Source: JAFGRR01 sp964499235 (lineage in GTDB: Bacteria; Planctomycetota; Phycisphaerae; UBA1845; Fen-1342). From it: DNA of 45,998 nucleotides. The stretch's first letter is position 1, and every line of letters starts with the position of its first letter. The notes below the pieces were generated by a model. That model was not told the origin of the DNA. It searched no databases and worked only from the letters and a program-made list of their open reading frames with translations. The position numbers were made by a program, and so were the translations under genes. Shown in pieces: positions 7,640 through 15,504 of the stretch. The DNA lies in NCBI GenBank assembly GCA_964499235.1, contig CAZCKC010000009.1, positions 1 through 45,998 of the forward strand, read 5' to 3'.

Positions 7640-8759
7640 ACGTGACGTAAGGCCGCGCGACCCGCGGCATCCATTGCAAGCTGCGGACGACGCCCCCGAC
7701 GAGCGCGGGCGAGCGCAAGGCCTGCGCGACAAGCCGGCACCAGCGCTGATGGCCGCCGACGAGGCGGCGCTGGGCGCGGATCCAGTCCTCGGCGAGCCGC
7801 GGTTGCCACGCGCTGACCGCCGCCTGAAGCATCGGCTGCACGCACAGTGCCGAGCGAAGCGCCCAGGTCATGCCTTCGCCCGTGAACGGTTCGACGTAGC
7901 CGGCCGCGTCGCCCACGACGAAGAGCCGGTCGGCCGCCGCGTTTCGCGAGCGCGTCAGCCGCGGTGTGCCAGTCCAGCGAACCGAGGCGAGATTGGCGAA
8001 AGGCGGAAAGCCAGCTTCGTCCAGGATCGCAGCGACCGCGCCGGCGGGACTGCCGGCGGCACGCACCGCGCCTGGATCGACGGCCGCAGCGATGTCGATC
8101 TCGCCGTCGCCGAGGTCAACCATGCCAGCGTAGCCGCGGCGCGTTACGGCCATTTGGATCGTGCCGGGCTCGACGTGTTGGGGGGCGGCTCGTACGTGAG
8201 CACCCACTCCGATCCGCGCAGACCGCGCGATCTTCGGATCTGAAGCGTCGCCTGACGCAATGGCCGTCCCGCCGAGCCCGTCCGCGACCACGACGGCAGC
8301 TGCTCGCACGTGGCGCGTGTCGCCCTGGCCGCGCAGCGTGACGAGCCTGCCGTCCTCGTCGCACGCACCGATTTGGGCGGCGGTCGCCGGCTCGAACGTT
8401 GCGCCAGCCGCGATCGCGGCCGCTACGAGCCCTCCGTCCAGAACGGTTCGCCGCACGGCGACGCCTGCCGCTAGCGGGACCCGCGCTGACTGGCCGCGAT
8501 AGTGCAGACAGAACCCGTCGAGCGGCGCTGCGCTGCGCGGACCGACCAAGTGGCCGCAGTTGACTTCTTCGAGCAGCCGCACGCCCCGGGCACTCAGGCA
8601 GCAGCCGCACACCTTGTCGCGCGGCCAGGCTTTCTTCTCGACGAGCAGCACCCGCGTGCCGGCCTCCGCCGCGAGCAATGCGGTCAGCGCGCCGGCCGGC
8701 CCGGCGCCGACGACGATCAGTGGCCACTGTTCCTTGACGCTGGTCGGCCGCGCGACCAT
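7626..8759 (-). CDS. FAD-dependent oxidoreductase of the geranylgeranyl reductase/UbiH type
   Basis: Starting at the ATG at 8759, the protein has 377 residues. The N-terminal dinucleotide fold is seen as LIVVGAGPAGALTA (about residues 14-27), with the ribose-binding EKK at 41-43. DKVCGCCLSARG (about 48-59) resembles the Lys-Val-Cys-Gly block of geranylgeranyl reductase-like flavoproteins. The second FAD motif is FVVGDAAGYVEPFTGEG in the last third. Members are hydroxylases or reductases acting on isoprenoid or aromatic lipids. The start codon shares one base with the methyltransferase stop (TGATG), and the 3' end overlaps the polyketide synthase start. By analogy with the Streptomyces srsABC genes it could oxidise the polyketide ring, but this is inference. 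Confidence 0.92.
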   Translation of the reverse strand: MVARPTSVKEQWPLIVVGAGPAGALTALLAAEAGTRVLLVEKKAWPRDKVCGCCLSARGVRLLEEVNCGHLVGPRSAAPLDGFCLHYRGQSARVPLAAGVAVRRTVLDGGLVAAAIAAGATFEPATAAQIGACDEDGRLVTLRGQGDTRHVRAAAVVVADGLGGTAIASGDASDPKIARSARIGVGAHVRAAPQHVEPGTIQMAVTRRGYAGMVDLGDGEIDIAAAVDPGAVRAAGSPAGAVAAILDEAGFPPFANLASVRWTGTPRLTRSRNAAADRLFVVGDAAGYVEPFTGEGMTWALRSALCVQPMLQAAVSAWQPRLAEDWIRAQRRLVGGHQRWCRLVAQALRSPALVGGVVRSLQWMPRVARPYVTYVYG

Positions 8760-9469
8760 CAGCCAGCCTCCCAGGTGGCGACGAAGCGGAAGGGCCACGC
8801 CGGACGGACGGCCGCGCCCCGCACACCGCTGGTCGCCAGCAGATCGTAGACCTCGCCGCGGGTCAGGGCGGCTCGCACCGACAGCAGCGCATCGGTGTGC
8901 ACCACTGGGCTGCGGGAGAGGACGCGGCTGCCCAGGAGTGCGGCGAGGTAGCCGAGGCGACTCCGCTCGAGGTCTGCGAGGACGCAGGCGCGCCGGGCGC
9001 TCGCGGTCATATTCTCAATCAGCTGCCGGGCCTGGTCGTCGAGGCAGTGGTGCAAAAATAGCGTTGAAAGGGTTACGTCTGCGGACCCCGGTTCGAACGC
9101 CTGGGGATCGAGGAAGTCGGCCGCGTGGCCGGTGAAGGTGACGCCCGTGGCCGTCAGACGCTGGTCCGCCAAGGCGAGGGCGTGCGAGCTGATGTCACAA
9201 CCGTGCAACTCCAGGGCAACGCCGGCGCGGCGGGCGTGCCGCGCGATCGCCGCGAGCACGTCGCCCCCGCCGCAGGCGACGTCGAGCAGGACCAGTGGCC
9301 GCGAGCGGTCGACGAAGCGCCGCAGGGCCCGCCAGACAACGTAGCCGCTGAGGCTGATCGCGTTGATCCGCCGCAGGCCGGCGAGGGCCCGCGTGTGCTC
9401 TGCGGGGGGCAGGCGGGGATCATCCATCCGCTCGGGGCGGACGTCACGCTCCGTGAGGCTCGCGAGCAT
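8759..9469 (-). CDS. Class I SAM-dependent methyltransferase
   Basis: Starting at the ATG at 9469 the protein has 236 residues. Motif I is LLDVACGGGDVLAAI (about residues 61-75), the acidic motif II end is GCDIS (about 90-94), and DVTLSTLFLHHCLDD (131-145) fits the post-II region. The fold is that of small-molecule methyltransferases. It would transfer a methyl group from S-adenosylmethionine, most likely to the polyketide made by the downstream gene. It is joined by 1-nt TGATG overlaps to the nitroreductase upstream and to the flavoprotein downstream, strong evidence for one transcript. A longer frame extending upstream to 9856 is rejected because it reads through the nitroreductase in another frame. 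Confidence 0.9.
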   Translation of the reverse strand: MLASLTERDVRPERMDDPRLPPAEHTRALAGLRRINAISLSGYVVWRALRRFVDRSRPLVLLDVACGGGDVLAAIARHARRAGVALELHGCDISSHALALADQRLTATGVTFTGHAADFLDPQAFEPGSADVTLSTLFLHHCLDDQARQLIENMTASARRACVLADLERSRLGYLAALLGSRVLSRSPVVHTDALLSVRAALTRGEVYDLLATSGVRGAAVRPAWPFRFVATWEAG

Positions 9470-10065
9470 CAGGTCGGGAAGCCGCCCTCGAAGGCGAACT
9501 CGCTCACGGGCTTGCGGCCGCTGGGCTGTTCCATCGAGCGAAGCTGGTCGGGGAGGTCTTCGGGCTTGCCGGGCAGGCCGACCGCGAACATGGCGCAGAT
9601 CGTGAAGTCTTCGGGGATGCCGAGGGCCTGGGGGGCGTCGTCGTGGTCGAAGCCGGCCATTCCATGGACGACGAGTCCCATCTGGGCGCCCTGCAGCGCG
9701 AGGTTCTCCCAGGCGGAGCCGGCGTCGAAGACGTGGACGGGGTTGGGCTTGCCGTTCTTGCTGAAGGTCTGCTTCGAGATGATCAGCCCGAGGGCGGCGG
9801 CGTGCTGGGCCCAGGACTGGTTGGCGTCGACGAGGAGGTCGAAGAAGGTCGGCCACGCGGGCGTGTCGCGGCGGGCGTAGAGGATGCGCCAGGGCTGCTC
9901 GTTAAAGGACGACGGGGCCCAGCGGGCGGCCTCGAAGAGGCGCTCGAGCGCGCCGTCGTCGAGCGGTTGGCCGGTCATCGCCCGCGGCGACCATCGCTGG
10001 ACGAAGAGCGGCTCGACAGCGTGGTCGGGCTGGCGGTACTGCTTGACATCGAGATGCATGGACAT
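9469..10065 (-). CDS. Nitroreductase family FMN oxidoreductase
   Basis: This 198-residue protein has the nitroreductase pattern: VQRWSPRAM near residue 23 (FMN phosphate region), then EAARWAPSSFNEQPWRI near 45-61, and ENLALQGAQMGLVVHGM in the C-terminal half. These dimeric flavoproteins reduce quinones, nitro groups or unsaturated bonds using NAD(P)H. The start could be M1 or M3 (MHLDVKQY). It is the second gene of the operon, 46 bp after DoxX, and its stop overlaps the methyltransferase start (TGATG). A role in redox tailoring or in coping with a quinone product fits the context but is inferred. Confidence 0.9.
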   Translation of the reverse strand: MSMHLDVKQYRQPDHAVEPLFVQRWSPRAMTGQPLDDGALERLFEAARWAPSSFNEQPWRILYARRDTPAWPTFFDLLVDANQSWAQHAAALGLIISKQTFSKNGKPNPVHVFDAGSAWENLALQGAQMGLVVHGMAGFDHDDAPQALGIPEDFTICAMFAVGLPGKPEDLPDQLRSMEQPSGRKPVSEFAFEGGFPT

Positions 10066-10111
10066 GTGGCTGCGTCCTCGAGTTGGTTGGGTTCCTGGCG
10101 GGCGACGGCGC

Positions 10112-10561
10112 TCAGCCGGTCGCGTTGGCCGCCGGCTGGGCCTGGGGCTTGGTCTTGCGGCGGCGCTTGAGGGCCCATGGCCCGGCCCCGTGGGCGAAGA
10201 CCATCAACAACCCGCCGAAGATGGCGAGGTTCTTCATGAACTGGATCTGCTGTTGTCGCTGCTCAGCGCCTTCAAAGGTCCAGAAGTCATGGAACGAGAG
10301 GGTGGCCGCCGCGAGGAAGATCATGAGGAGGATGGCGCCGATGCGGGCATAGAAGCCGAGGATCAGGGACAGCCCGCCGGCGATCAAAAAGACGACGGCC
10401 CCGAAGAGCAGGAACGAGCCGAGGGCCCCGCCGGGCAACCCGCCTTGGTCCTGCATGTAGTTCAGCGTCGCGTTCCAGTTGGGGATCTTGTTCATGATGG
10501 CTGAGCTGAGGAAGATCACGGCCAGCGCCAGCCGGCCCAGCAAGCTCACCAGTCCCTGCAT
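10112..10561 (-). CDS. DoxX family membrane protein
   Basis: The 149-residue protein begins MQGLVSLLGRLALAVIFLSS, the DoxX-type first helix, followed by SAIMNKIPNW. It has four predicted membrane segments (about residues 5-22, 48-66, 69-86, 110-126) and a basic cytoplasmic tail (KRRRKTK). The start at 10561 is chosen because a GGAG ribosome site lies about 7 nt before it; the frame is open further upstream but without such a site. DoxX proteins are often associated with quinone or thiol oxidoreductases. It is the first gene of the polyketide operon, which suggests a membrane-linked redox product. The specific function is unknown. Confidence 0.88.
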   Translation of the reverse strand: MQGLVSLLGRLALAVIFLSSAIMNKIPNWNATLNYMQDQGGLPGGALGSFLLFGAVVFLIAGGLSLILGFYARIGAILLMIFLAAATLSFHDFWTFEGAEQRQQQIQFMKNLAIFGGLLMVFAHGAGPWALKRRRKTKPQAQPAANATG

Positions 10562-10625
10562 CGCTGTCTCCTCGTTGCCGCGGCGCGGCCCCGGTTTGCC
10601 ATCGTTCGCGCTGATCAACTTGGAT

Positions 10626-10631
10626 ATTGTA
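10626..10631 (-). promoter_or_regulatory. Candidate -10 box for the DoxX-to-polyketide-synthase operon
   Basis: On the minus strand TACAAT matches 5 of 6 bases of the housekeeping -10 consensus and lies 65 bp before the DoxX ATG. The sequence 17 bp upstream is a poor -35 (TGCCCC), so the promoter may be weak or depend on an activator. It sits back to back with a candidate plus-strand promoter at 10671-10699. Confidence 0.3.
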
Positions 10632-10670
10632 GCCCGCCCGCCGCCGTGGGGCATTTGGCCGGGCGCTCGT

Positions 10671-10699
10671 TTGCTGGCGCGTAGCGGGAGGGATAAACT
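10671..10699 (+). promoter_or_regulatory. Candidate promoter for the 286-residue membrane protein gene
   Basis: TTGCTG (10671-10676), 17 bases, then TAAACT (10694-10699) followed by G. It carries the TAAACTG heptamer also found upstream of ppc, sucC and other genes. The predicted start point near 10706 leaves a leader of about 73 nt. Confidence 0.4.
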
Positions 10700-10779
10700 G
10701 AAGGCTGGACAAGTATGTTGCGCGCCGGGCGCTGTTTCGCTGCTGCCCGGCGGTGCCGTGAGGTAGGCGAACCGGGAGA

Positions 10780-11640
10780 ATGACCGTGGTGCACGTCAGC
10801 AGCGGCCCCGCCAAGGCCGACCCCCTCTACTGGGTCTTGATCGTCGCGCTTTGCCTCGGATTGTTCGCTTATTTTATCTACGACTGGCAGGTCGGCTATC
10901 TCAGCCGGAACATCAGCGAGGCCCGTGCCGAGCTTGGGCAACTGCTGAATGCTGATCCCGAAGCGGTCGAGATTCCGGAACCCGAGCGGCCCACGCGGGC
11001 CGAGTTCGACGCACTCTTCGTCGACCGGCCGGGCACGACACGGATCACACGGGAAGAGATCCGCGCTGCCTTCGGGGAGCCGATCACCACCCGAGAAACG
11101 GCCGACGGCAACCAGGTCGAGTACTACGCGAGCCACTACGGCATGGCGACGGTGACCTACCGCGGCGGGCAGCCGATGCCCGAGTGGCGCAAGTGGTTCA
11201 AGTCGAAGGACCAGATCGAGGCGCAGCTCTACTGGGGCCTGATCCCGCTGGCCTTCGGGATCTTTGCGGCTTACAAGCTCGTGCGGGCGTTGACGCTCCG
11301 CGTCACCGTCGACGATGCGGGGCTGCGGTATCGCAGCGACCTGATCGCCTTCGACCGCATGAGCGGCCTGCGCGACTTCAACCCGAAGGGCTGGATCGAC
11401 CTCTACTACCGGAACGGGAAAGAACAGAAGCTGCGGCTGGACAACCAGAAGATCGCCCAGTTCGACGCCGTCGTCGACGCGATCTGCCAGCAGACCGGCT
11501 TTACCAATCCGGTCGCGGAGTACCGCGCCAGACGCGCGGCCGAAGAGGCCGAGGCCGGCATCGGGCCCGAACCGACCGACGAAGCGCCGGCGGCGCCCGA
11601 GGCCGGCGACACGGACGAGAACGAGAAGACGACGACCTGA
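10780..11640 (+). CDS. Two-helix membrane protein of unknown function
   Basis: This 286-residue protein has a membrane helix at about residues 17-34 (YWVLIVALCLGLFAYFIY) and another at about 150-168 (LYWGLIPLAFGIFAAYKL). The roughly 115 residues between them are polar and charged. The C-terminal third is a soluble domain (VDDAGLRYRSDLIAFDRM...) resembling a pleckstrin-like beta fold, and it ends in an acidic Pro/Ala tail. No catalytic motif was recognised. The ATG at 10780 has GGGAG only 2 nt away; GTG codons at 10786 and 10789 would be better spaced. A coding frame and membrane location are clear; the function is not. Confidence 0.8.
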   Translation: MTVVHVSSGPAKADPLYWVLIVALCLGLFAYFIYDWQVGYLSRNISEARAELGQLLNADPEAVEIPEPERPTRAEFDALFVDRPGTTRITREEIRAAFGEPITTRETADGNQVEYYASHYGMATVTYRGGQPMPEWRKWFKSKDQIEAQLYWGLIPLAFGIFAAYKLVRALTLRVTVDDAGLRYRSDLIAFDRMSGLRDFNPKGWIDLYYRNGKEQKLRLDNQKIAQFDAVVDAICQQTGFTNPVAEYRARRAAEEAEAGIGPEPTDEAPAAPEAGDTDENEKTTT

Positions 11641-11660
11641 GCGCGACCGCGGCGTGCCCC

Positions 11661-11867
11661 ATGTCTGCGCCTGCGGTGGAATCACCTCACGTCCGGCGCG
11701 ATCTGCCGTGCATCTACTGTCCGAATAACCTCCGCGGCCAGTACGTCAGCGGGTTTTGCTCAGCGTGCGGCAAGCCGGTGTTCGTGTCGCTGCGGCCGCT
11801 GGATGCGCGGCGGCCGTTGCTTTTTCTAGGCCCTGCGTGGTCCTGCTGGTGGGGTGACATAGGCTGA
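11661..11867 (+). CDS. Short zinc-ribbon protein, possibly a truncated family member
   Basis: The 68-residue frame begins 20 bp after the preceding gene. It carries two Cys pairs, LPCIYCPNNL and FCSACGKPV (about residues 17-20 and 33-36), forming a zinc ribbon. The same arrangement opens the proteins at 13662 and 14643. Unlike those, no membrane helices follow: the frame ends after a short hydrophobic run. Just downstream another frame could encode a basic tail (NRFLTQRMILRKEP) before a stop at about 11921-11923. This suggests the gene once continued and was shortened by a frameshift or deletion. There is no clear ribosome site, so it may be a pseudogene. Confidence 0.45.
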   Translation: MSAPAVESPHVRRDLPCIYCPNNLRGQYVSGFCSACGKPVFVSLRPLDARRPLLFLGPAWSCWWGDIG

Positions 11868-11957
11868 ACCGCTTCCTGACCCAGCGGATGATCCTGCGGA
11901 AGGAGCCGTCGCCCGCGCCGTGACCGTGTTGTGATCGCGGCGCGGGCGAAGCGCGGG

Positions 11958-13532
11958 TCAGTTGCTGGCGGCCGGCTGCGGGTCGCGGGTCATCATCGAG
12001 TCGAGCATCGTGCCGATCAGGGCAGTGGTCTCCGCGTTGCCGGTCCCGCCACCGCCGTTGCCGCCGACGACCATGACGCGCGGGGTGATCTCAACGCCCT
12101 GCTCGCCGACGATCTTGAGCAACTCGACCAGGGCGGCGTTGCCCTTGCCGATCTGCTGCGCGATGAGCTGGTAGGCGTTCGCCTGAGCCTCCGCGTTGAT
12201 CAGCGTTGCCTCGGCCTGGGCCTTGGCCTCGATGATACGGCGCTCGCTCTGCTGCTCGGCGATCTTGACTTCGTAGGCGGCCGTCGCCAGCCGCTTCTCT
12301 TCCACGGCTTCCTGCTGCGTGCTAGCGAGCTCCTTCTGCTGCTCGGCCGTCCGCTGCTGCTCCTGGAAGGTCTGCTGTTCCTGGATGGCAATCTCGCGGT
12401 CGGTCTGCGTCTTCAGCAGCTGGCCGAGCGAGGCCTCGTCGCCGACGTCGCCGATGCGAACGGCCGTCACGGTGACGCCAACCGGCTGCATCGCGGTCGC
12501 GAGCATCTGCTGCGACTGGGTTTCCTGCTTGGAACGCTGCTGGACGTAGTCGAGGGCTTTCACCGATTCGGCGTTGTTGCGGAAGATCGCCCGCACGGCC
12601 GAGTTGAGACGCTTGCTCAGCTGCTCGCCGTCGTCGCCGAACTTGGCCACCACGAGCGGGGCGTCATCAGCCTTGATGCGATACTCGATCCGCACGTCGA
12701 CCGGGAAGGTGAAGCCGTCCGAGGAGCGGACGATAATCTCGCGCTCCTCGCCGGCGGCGGCACTCTTGGTGTAGCGGACCGTTCGCTCGGCCGTCGAAAT
12801 CGTCGTGACCTCAAAGGCCGTCGTGTTGAGGTAATACTCCTGCGGCCGCAGCGGCGACCGCCAGATGCCGCGCATCCCGCGGTCGACGAGCGCCTCATCA
12901 GACACGGCCGCGTCGTCCGACACCGGGCCGACGTTGGACTTCACGACGCCGACGGTGGCCTTTTGGATGTTGGTGACCGACGTCTTCTCGACGTGGTAGA
13001 GCCGCGGGTTGATGCGGTACTTGCCGGGCGTGAGGACCGACGCCTGCGGGCCCTTGTAGCCACCACCCGTCTCGGAGAGGAAGTGCTCGGCCTTCAGCAT
13101 TTGCTGGAATTCGCCCTCGGACCACTCGGGGGCGTAGATCTGGCCTTCGGGCAGCGGCTTGCCGTCGGTGGTCGTGAGAATGCCGACCTCGCCGGGGCTG
13201 ATGTCGACCACGGGATCGATCTCGATGTCGTAGATGAACGGCCACAGCCACGGATGCCAGCCCGGGCCGAGGATGGCAGCTTGGGGGCCGGTCTCGCCTT
13301 CGGTGGCAATGATCTGACCGGCGGGCATCTTGTCACCGAAGTTTTTGATCACGATGCCGACGCCGTCCTCGCCGACGTAGCGGAACGAGGCGGCGTAGAA
13401 CGCGATCACGATCAGGAGCAGGCCGGCCACGCCCGCGCCGACGCGGATCCCGGTAGCGCGGAAGTTTGTAATGGTGGTGGTCACCAGCGCGATCGCGGCG
13501 ACCACACCCAACAGCACGATGATCAGCGACAT
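11958..13532 (-). CDS. SPFH/band 7 domain membrane protein (flotillin-like)
   Basis: The 524-residue protein has two N-terminal membrane segments (about residues 2-20 and 30-47). The SPFH domain follows (EDGVGIVIKNFG near 54, GWHPWLWPF near 90, then DGFTFPVDVRIEYRI). After it comes a long charged coiled coil rich in Gln, Glu and Ala (about 370-475, including EAKAQAEATLINAEAQANAY), and finally a Gly-rich tail. Flotillin-like proteins assemble in membranes as scaffolds; many are near NfeD-type proteases, but none is seen here. An insert of about 100 residues interrupts the usual start of the SPFH fold (about 110-215). The gene stands alone, divergent from the zinc-ribbon genes. Confidence 0.9.
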   Translation of the reverse strand: MSLIIVLLGVVAAIALVTTTITNFRATGIRVGAGVAGLLLIVIAFYAASFRYVGEDGVGIVIKNFGDKMPAGQIIATEGETGPQAAILGPGWHPWLWPFIYDIEIDPVVDISPGEVGILTTTDGKPLPEGQIYAPEWSEGEFQQMLKAEHFLSETGGGYKGPQASVLTPGKYRINPRLYHVEKTSVTNIQKATVGVVKSNVGPVSDDAAVSDEALVDRGMRGIWRSPLRPQEYYLNTTAFEVTTISTAERTVRYTKSAAAGEEREIIVRSSDGFTFPVDVRIEYRIKADDAPLVVAKFGDDGEQLSKRLNSAVRAIFRNNAESVKALDYVQQRSKQETQSQQMLATAMQPVGVTVTAVRIGDVGDEASLGQLLKTQTDREIAIQEQQTFQEQQRTAEQQKELASTQQEAVEEKRLATAAYEVKIAEQQSERRIIEAKAQAEATLINAEAQANAYQLIAQQIGKGNAALVELLKIVGEQGVEITPRVMVVGGNGGGGTGNAETTALIGTMLDSMMTRDPQPAASN

Positions 13533-13661
13533 GTGTTGCTCTCCCAGCTAGGGTTCGTTCTCGTCAGTTGATTGTACCAGTCAAAGCCTAACCGGTCGGA
13601 CTACGGGCGCAAACTCGAAGGACGTTACAACCTTGGCGGCTGTCTATAGCGCAGCCGGGGG

Positions 13662-14630
13662 ATGATTCCGCTGCGCCCGCGGCTGAGATCGTCTAAACTG
13701 GCGGTGAGCGAGCCTCTTTCCGCACAGGACAGGACGGCCATCGACGCTTCGTCCGCTGATCATCTGCAAAACGCCGGCGGCGAGCCGTCACTGCCGAGCG
13801 AGCACGCGGTCCCCTGCATCCAGTGCGGCTATGACCTGCGGGCGCACCCGCCGAAGAGCCGCTGTCCGGAGTGCGGACATCCGGTCGCGGAGAGCGTGGC
13901 CGCCCGCCGGCAGGCGTTGCGGCAGTGGGATGTCGCGGTCGCGCAGGGACTCGATTTGCTGGCGATCGCGGCCGGGATTGCCGGCGTGCTGATGATCGTG
14001 TTTTTTCCGTTCGTGGGGCTGGGGTGGATGATCGGGGTCGGGCCGGCGTTTCTGGATCTCGGGGGGTGCGTGAGCTGCTCCGCGCTGTTGGCCGCCGTGC
14101 CCGCGCTGGCGGGACTGTTCTTCCTGTCTGTCCGGCCGCACCTGGAGGCGGCGGCGGGGGTGTTGCTGAGCGGGTGGCCGAGGCCGCGGACTGTTCGAGG
14201 CGTGGTTTTGGCGTTGCCGTTGCTGGGGCTGCTCGTGTTTGGGGGGGTGCTCACGCCGGGGGCGGGGCGCGTGAGTGCGTTGGTGTACGGGGCGCTGGCC
14301 GTCGCGTGGGGTGGGGTGACGGTCGCGGTGACTGGGCGTTATTTGCAGCGGGTGCTGGTGGTGACGCAGGCGGCGGCGGCGGAACGGCGGCGGCTGATGC
14401 GGACGGCGGCGGCTACGTTGTTGGCGCTAGCGCTTTGTTTTGTCGCGTTGGGCGCGCCGATCGAGCGGCTTGGGCAGCCGTGGCTGACCGCGACGGTGCA
14501 TTTTGTCGCGCTGATTAGCGGGGCGGTGCTGGCGGTGATGTTGCTGTGGCTGCGGAAGGGGCTGACGGCGGCCGCCCGGCATGTCGAGGCCCACCAGCGG
14601 GCGGCGTTCCTGGCGCCACCACGCCGCTAG
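13662..14630 (+). CDS. Zinc-ribbon multi-pass membrane protein
   Basis: The protein (322 residues from the ATG at 13662) has a zinc ribbon at about residues 51-72 (PCIQCGYDL ... CPECGHPV), followed by five or six membrane segments from about 98 to 305. This ribbon-plus-helices design is common in Planctomycetota genomes and has no assigned function. A TAAACTG element at 13694-13700 lies inside the first codons. If it is a -10 box, translation could instead begin at the GTG at 13704, giving a nearly leaderless message. Gly and Val codons dominate the second half, which is very G-rich. The next gene starts 12 bp downstream and encodes a similar protein. Confidence 0.75.
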   Translation: MIPLRPRLRSSKLAVSEPLSAQDRTAIDASSADHLQNAGGEPSLPSEHAVPCIQCGYDLRAHPPKSRCPECGHPVAESVAARRQALRQWDVAVAQGLDLLAIAAGIAGVLMIVFFPFVGLGWMIGVGPAFLDLGGCVSCSALLAAVPALAGLFFLSVRPHLEAAAGVLLSGWPRPRTVRGVVLALPLLGLLVFGGVLTPGAGRVSALVYGALAVAWGGVTVAVTGRYLQRVLVVTQAAAAERRRLMRTAAATLLALALCFVALGAPIERLGQPWLTATVHFVALISGAVLAVMLLWLRKGLTAAARHVEAHQRAAFLAPPRR

Positions 14631-14642
14631 CATTGAGGAGCG

Positions 14643-15434
14643 ATGAAACCTCCTGATCAATCGGCCCCCAGCTGCGTTACCTGCCATTACAGTCTGGAGG
14701 GCTTACCCCTAGAAAGGACGAGCTGCCCGGAGTGCGGCTGCCCACTGGCCTGGACGACGGCGCAGGGCTACCTCAACGTCGCGCCGCGCGGCTACCGGCG
14801 GCGGCTGGCGAGCGGGGCCGCCGTGCTGCTGGTGGCGGGCTACGTGCTCGCGACGGCGAGCTTTTTCTGGGGGAGTACGCCGCCGGGGACCGGATACCTC
14901 TTCGTGATCGACTTGCTGCTGCTCCTCTTCGGCGGCCTGGCGGCCATCGGCGGGCTGCTGCTCACCGCCAAGCCACCCGATCGGCAGCACCCGGCCGCGG
15001 ACGCGGTTGAGCGGCAGGTCGCCCGCGTCGCGCTGATCACGCTGGCGGCACCGATCGTGCCGCTGCTGGCCGCGGCGGGCGAGGCGCCCCTCCCCTGGCT
15101 GACCACGCAGGTCTTCCGCAGCCTGCCGATCTTCGGCGTTCCGATCCCGCTGACGCTGCTGGTCAGCGTGCTGCTGGCCGCGGAGCCCCGCCGACTGCGC
15201 CTGCTGACCCGGGGAGCAGCAGCTCTGTGGCTGGTGCTCTACGGGCTGCTGATCGTCTACACGATCCTGGCGAACGCCGCGATCCTGACGGGCGTGCTCG
15301 TCGCGTTCCGCGTCGTGGCCGGCGTGCTGTACCTGCTGCTGCTGCTAATCTGGACGATCCAGTTCCTGGTCCTCTTTGCCCAGGCCGTCCCGGTCGCGCC
15401 CCGCGCCCGGCACGAATCGCCGCCCGCACCTTGA
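14643..15434 (+). CDS. Zinc-ribbon multi-pass membrane protein, paralogue of its neighbour
   Basis: This 263-residue protein begins with a zinc ribbon at about residues 11-34 (SCVTCHYSL ... CPECGCPL) and has about six membrane segments (near 58-78, 86-108, 133-148, 162-180, 194-212, 220-245). It sits 12 bp after the preceding related gene, so the two form an operon, probably from an old duplication. GGAG lies just before the ATG. The Cys pairs probably bind one zinc ion on the cytoplasmic side. No enzymatic motif is visible and the function is unknown. Confidence 0.8.
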   Translation: MKPPDQSAPSCVTCHYSLEGLPLERTSCPECGCPLAWTTAQGYLNVAPRGYRRRLASGAAVLLVAGYVLATASFFWGSTPPGTGYLFVIDLLLLLFGGLAAIGGLLLTAKPPDRQHPAADAVERQVARVALITLAAPIVPLLAAAGEAPLPWLTTQVFRSLPIFGVPIPLTLLVSVLLAAEPRRLRLLTRGAAALWLVLYGLLIVYTILANAAILTGVLVAFRVVAGVLYLLLLLIWTIQFLVLFAQAVPVAPRARHESPPAP

Positions 15435-15504
15435 TCGCCGCCCCGCCGCGCCCGACACTCTCGCCTCAACGACGAACCGCCCGCAACCGCGACCGGAGCC
15501 CTGC

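Noticed and set aside
11931..13571. 546-codon plus-strand frame opposite the SPFH gene
   Set aside because: Shadow frame, Leu/Asp/Arg-rich with no recognisable fold; the SPFH protein is convincing.
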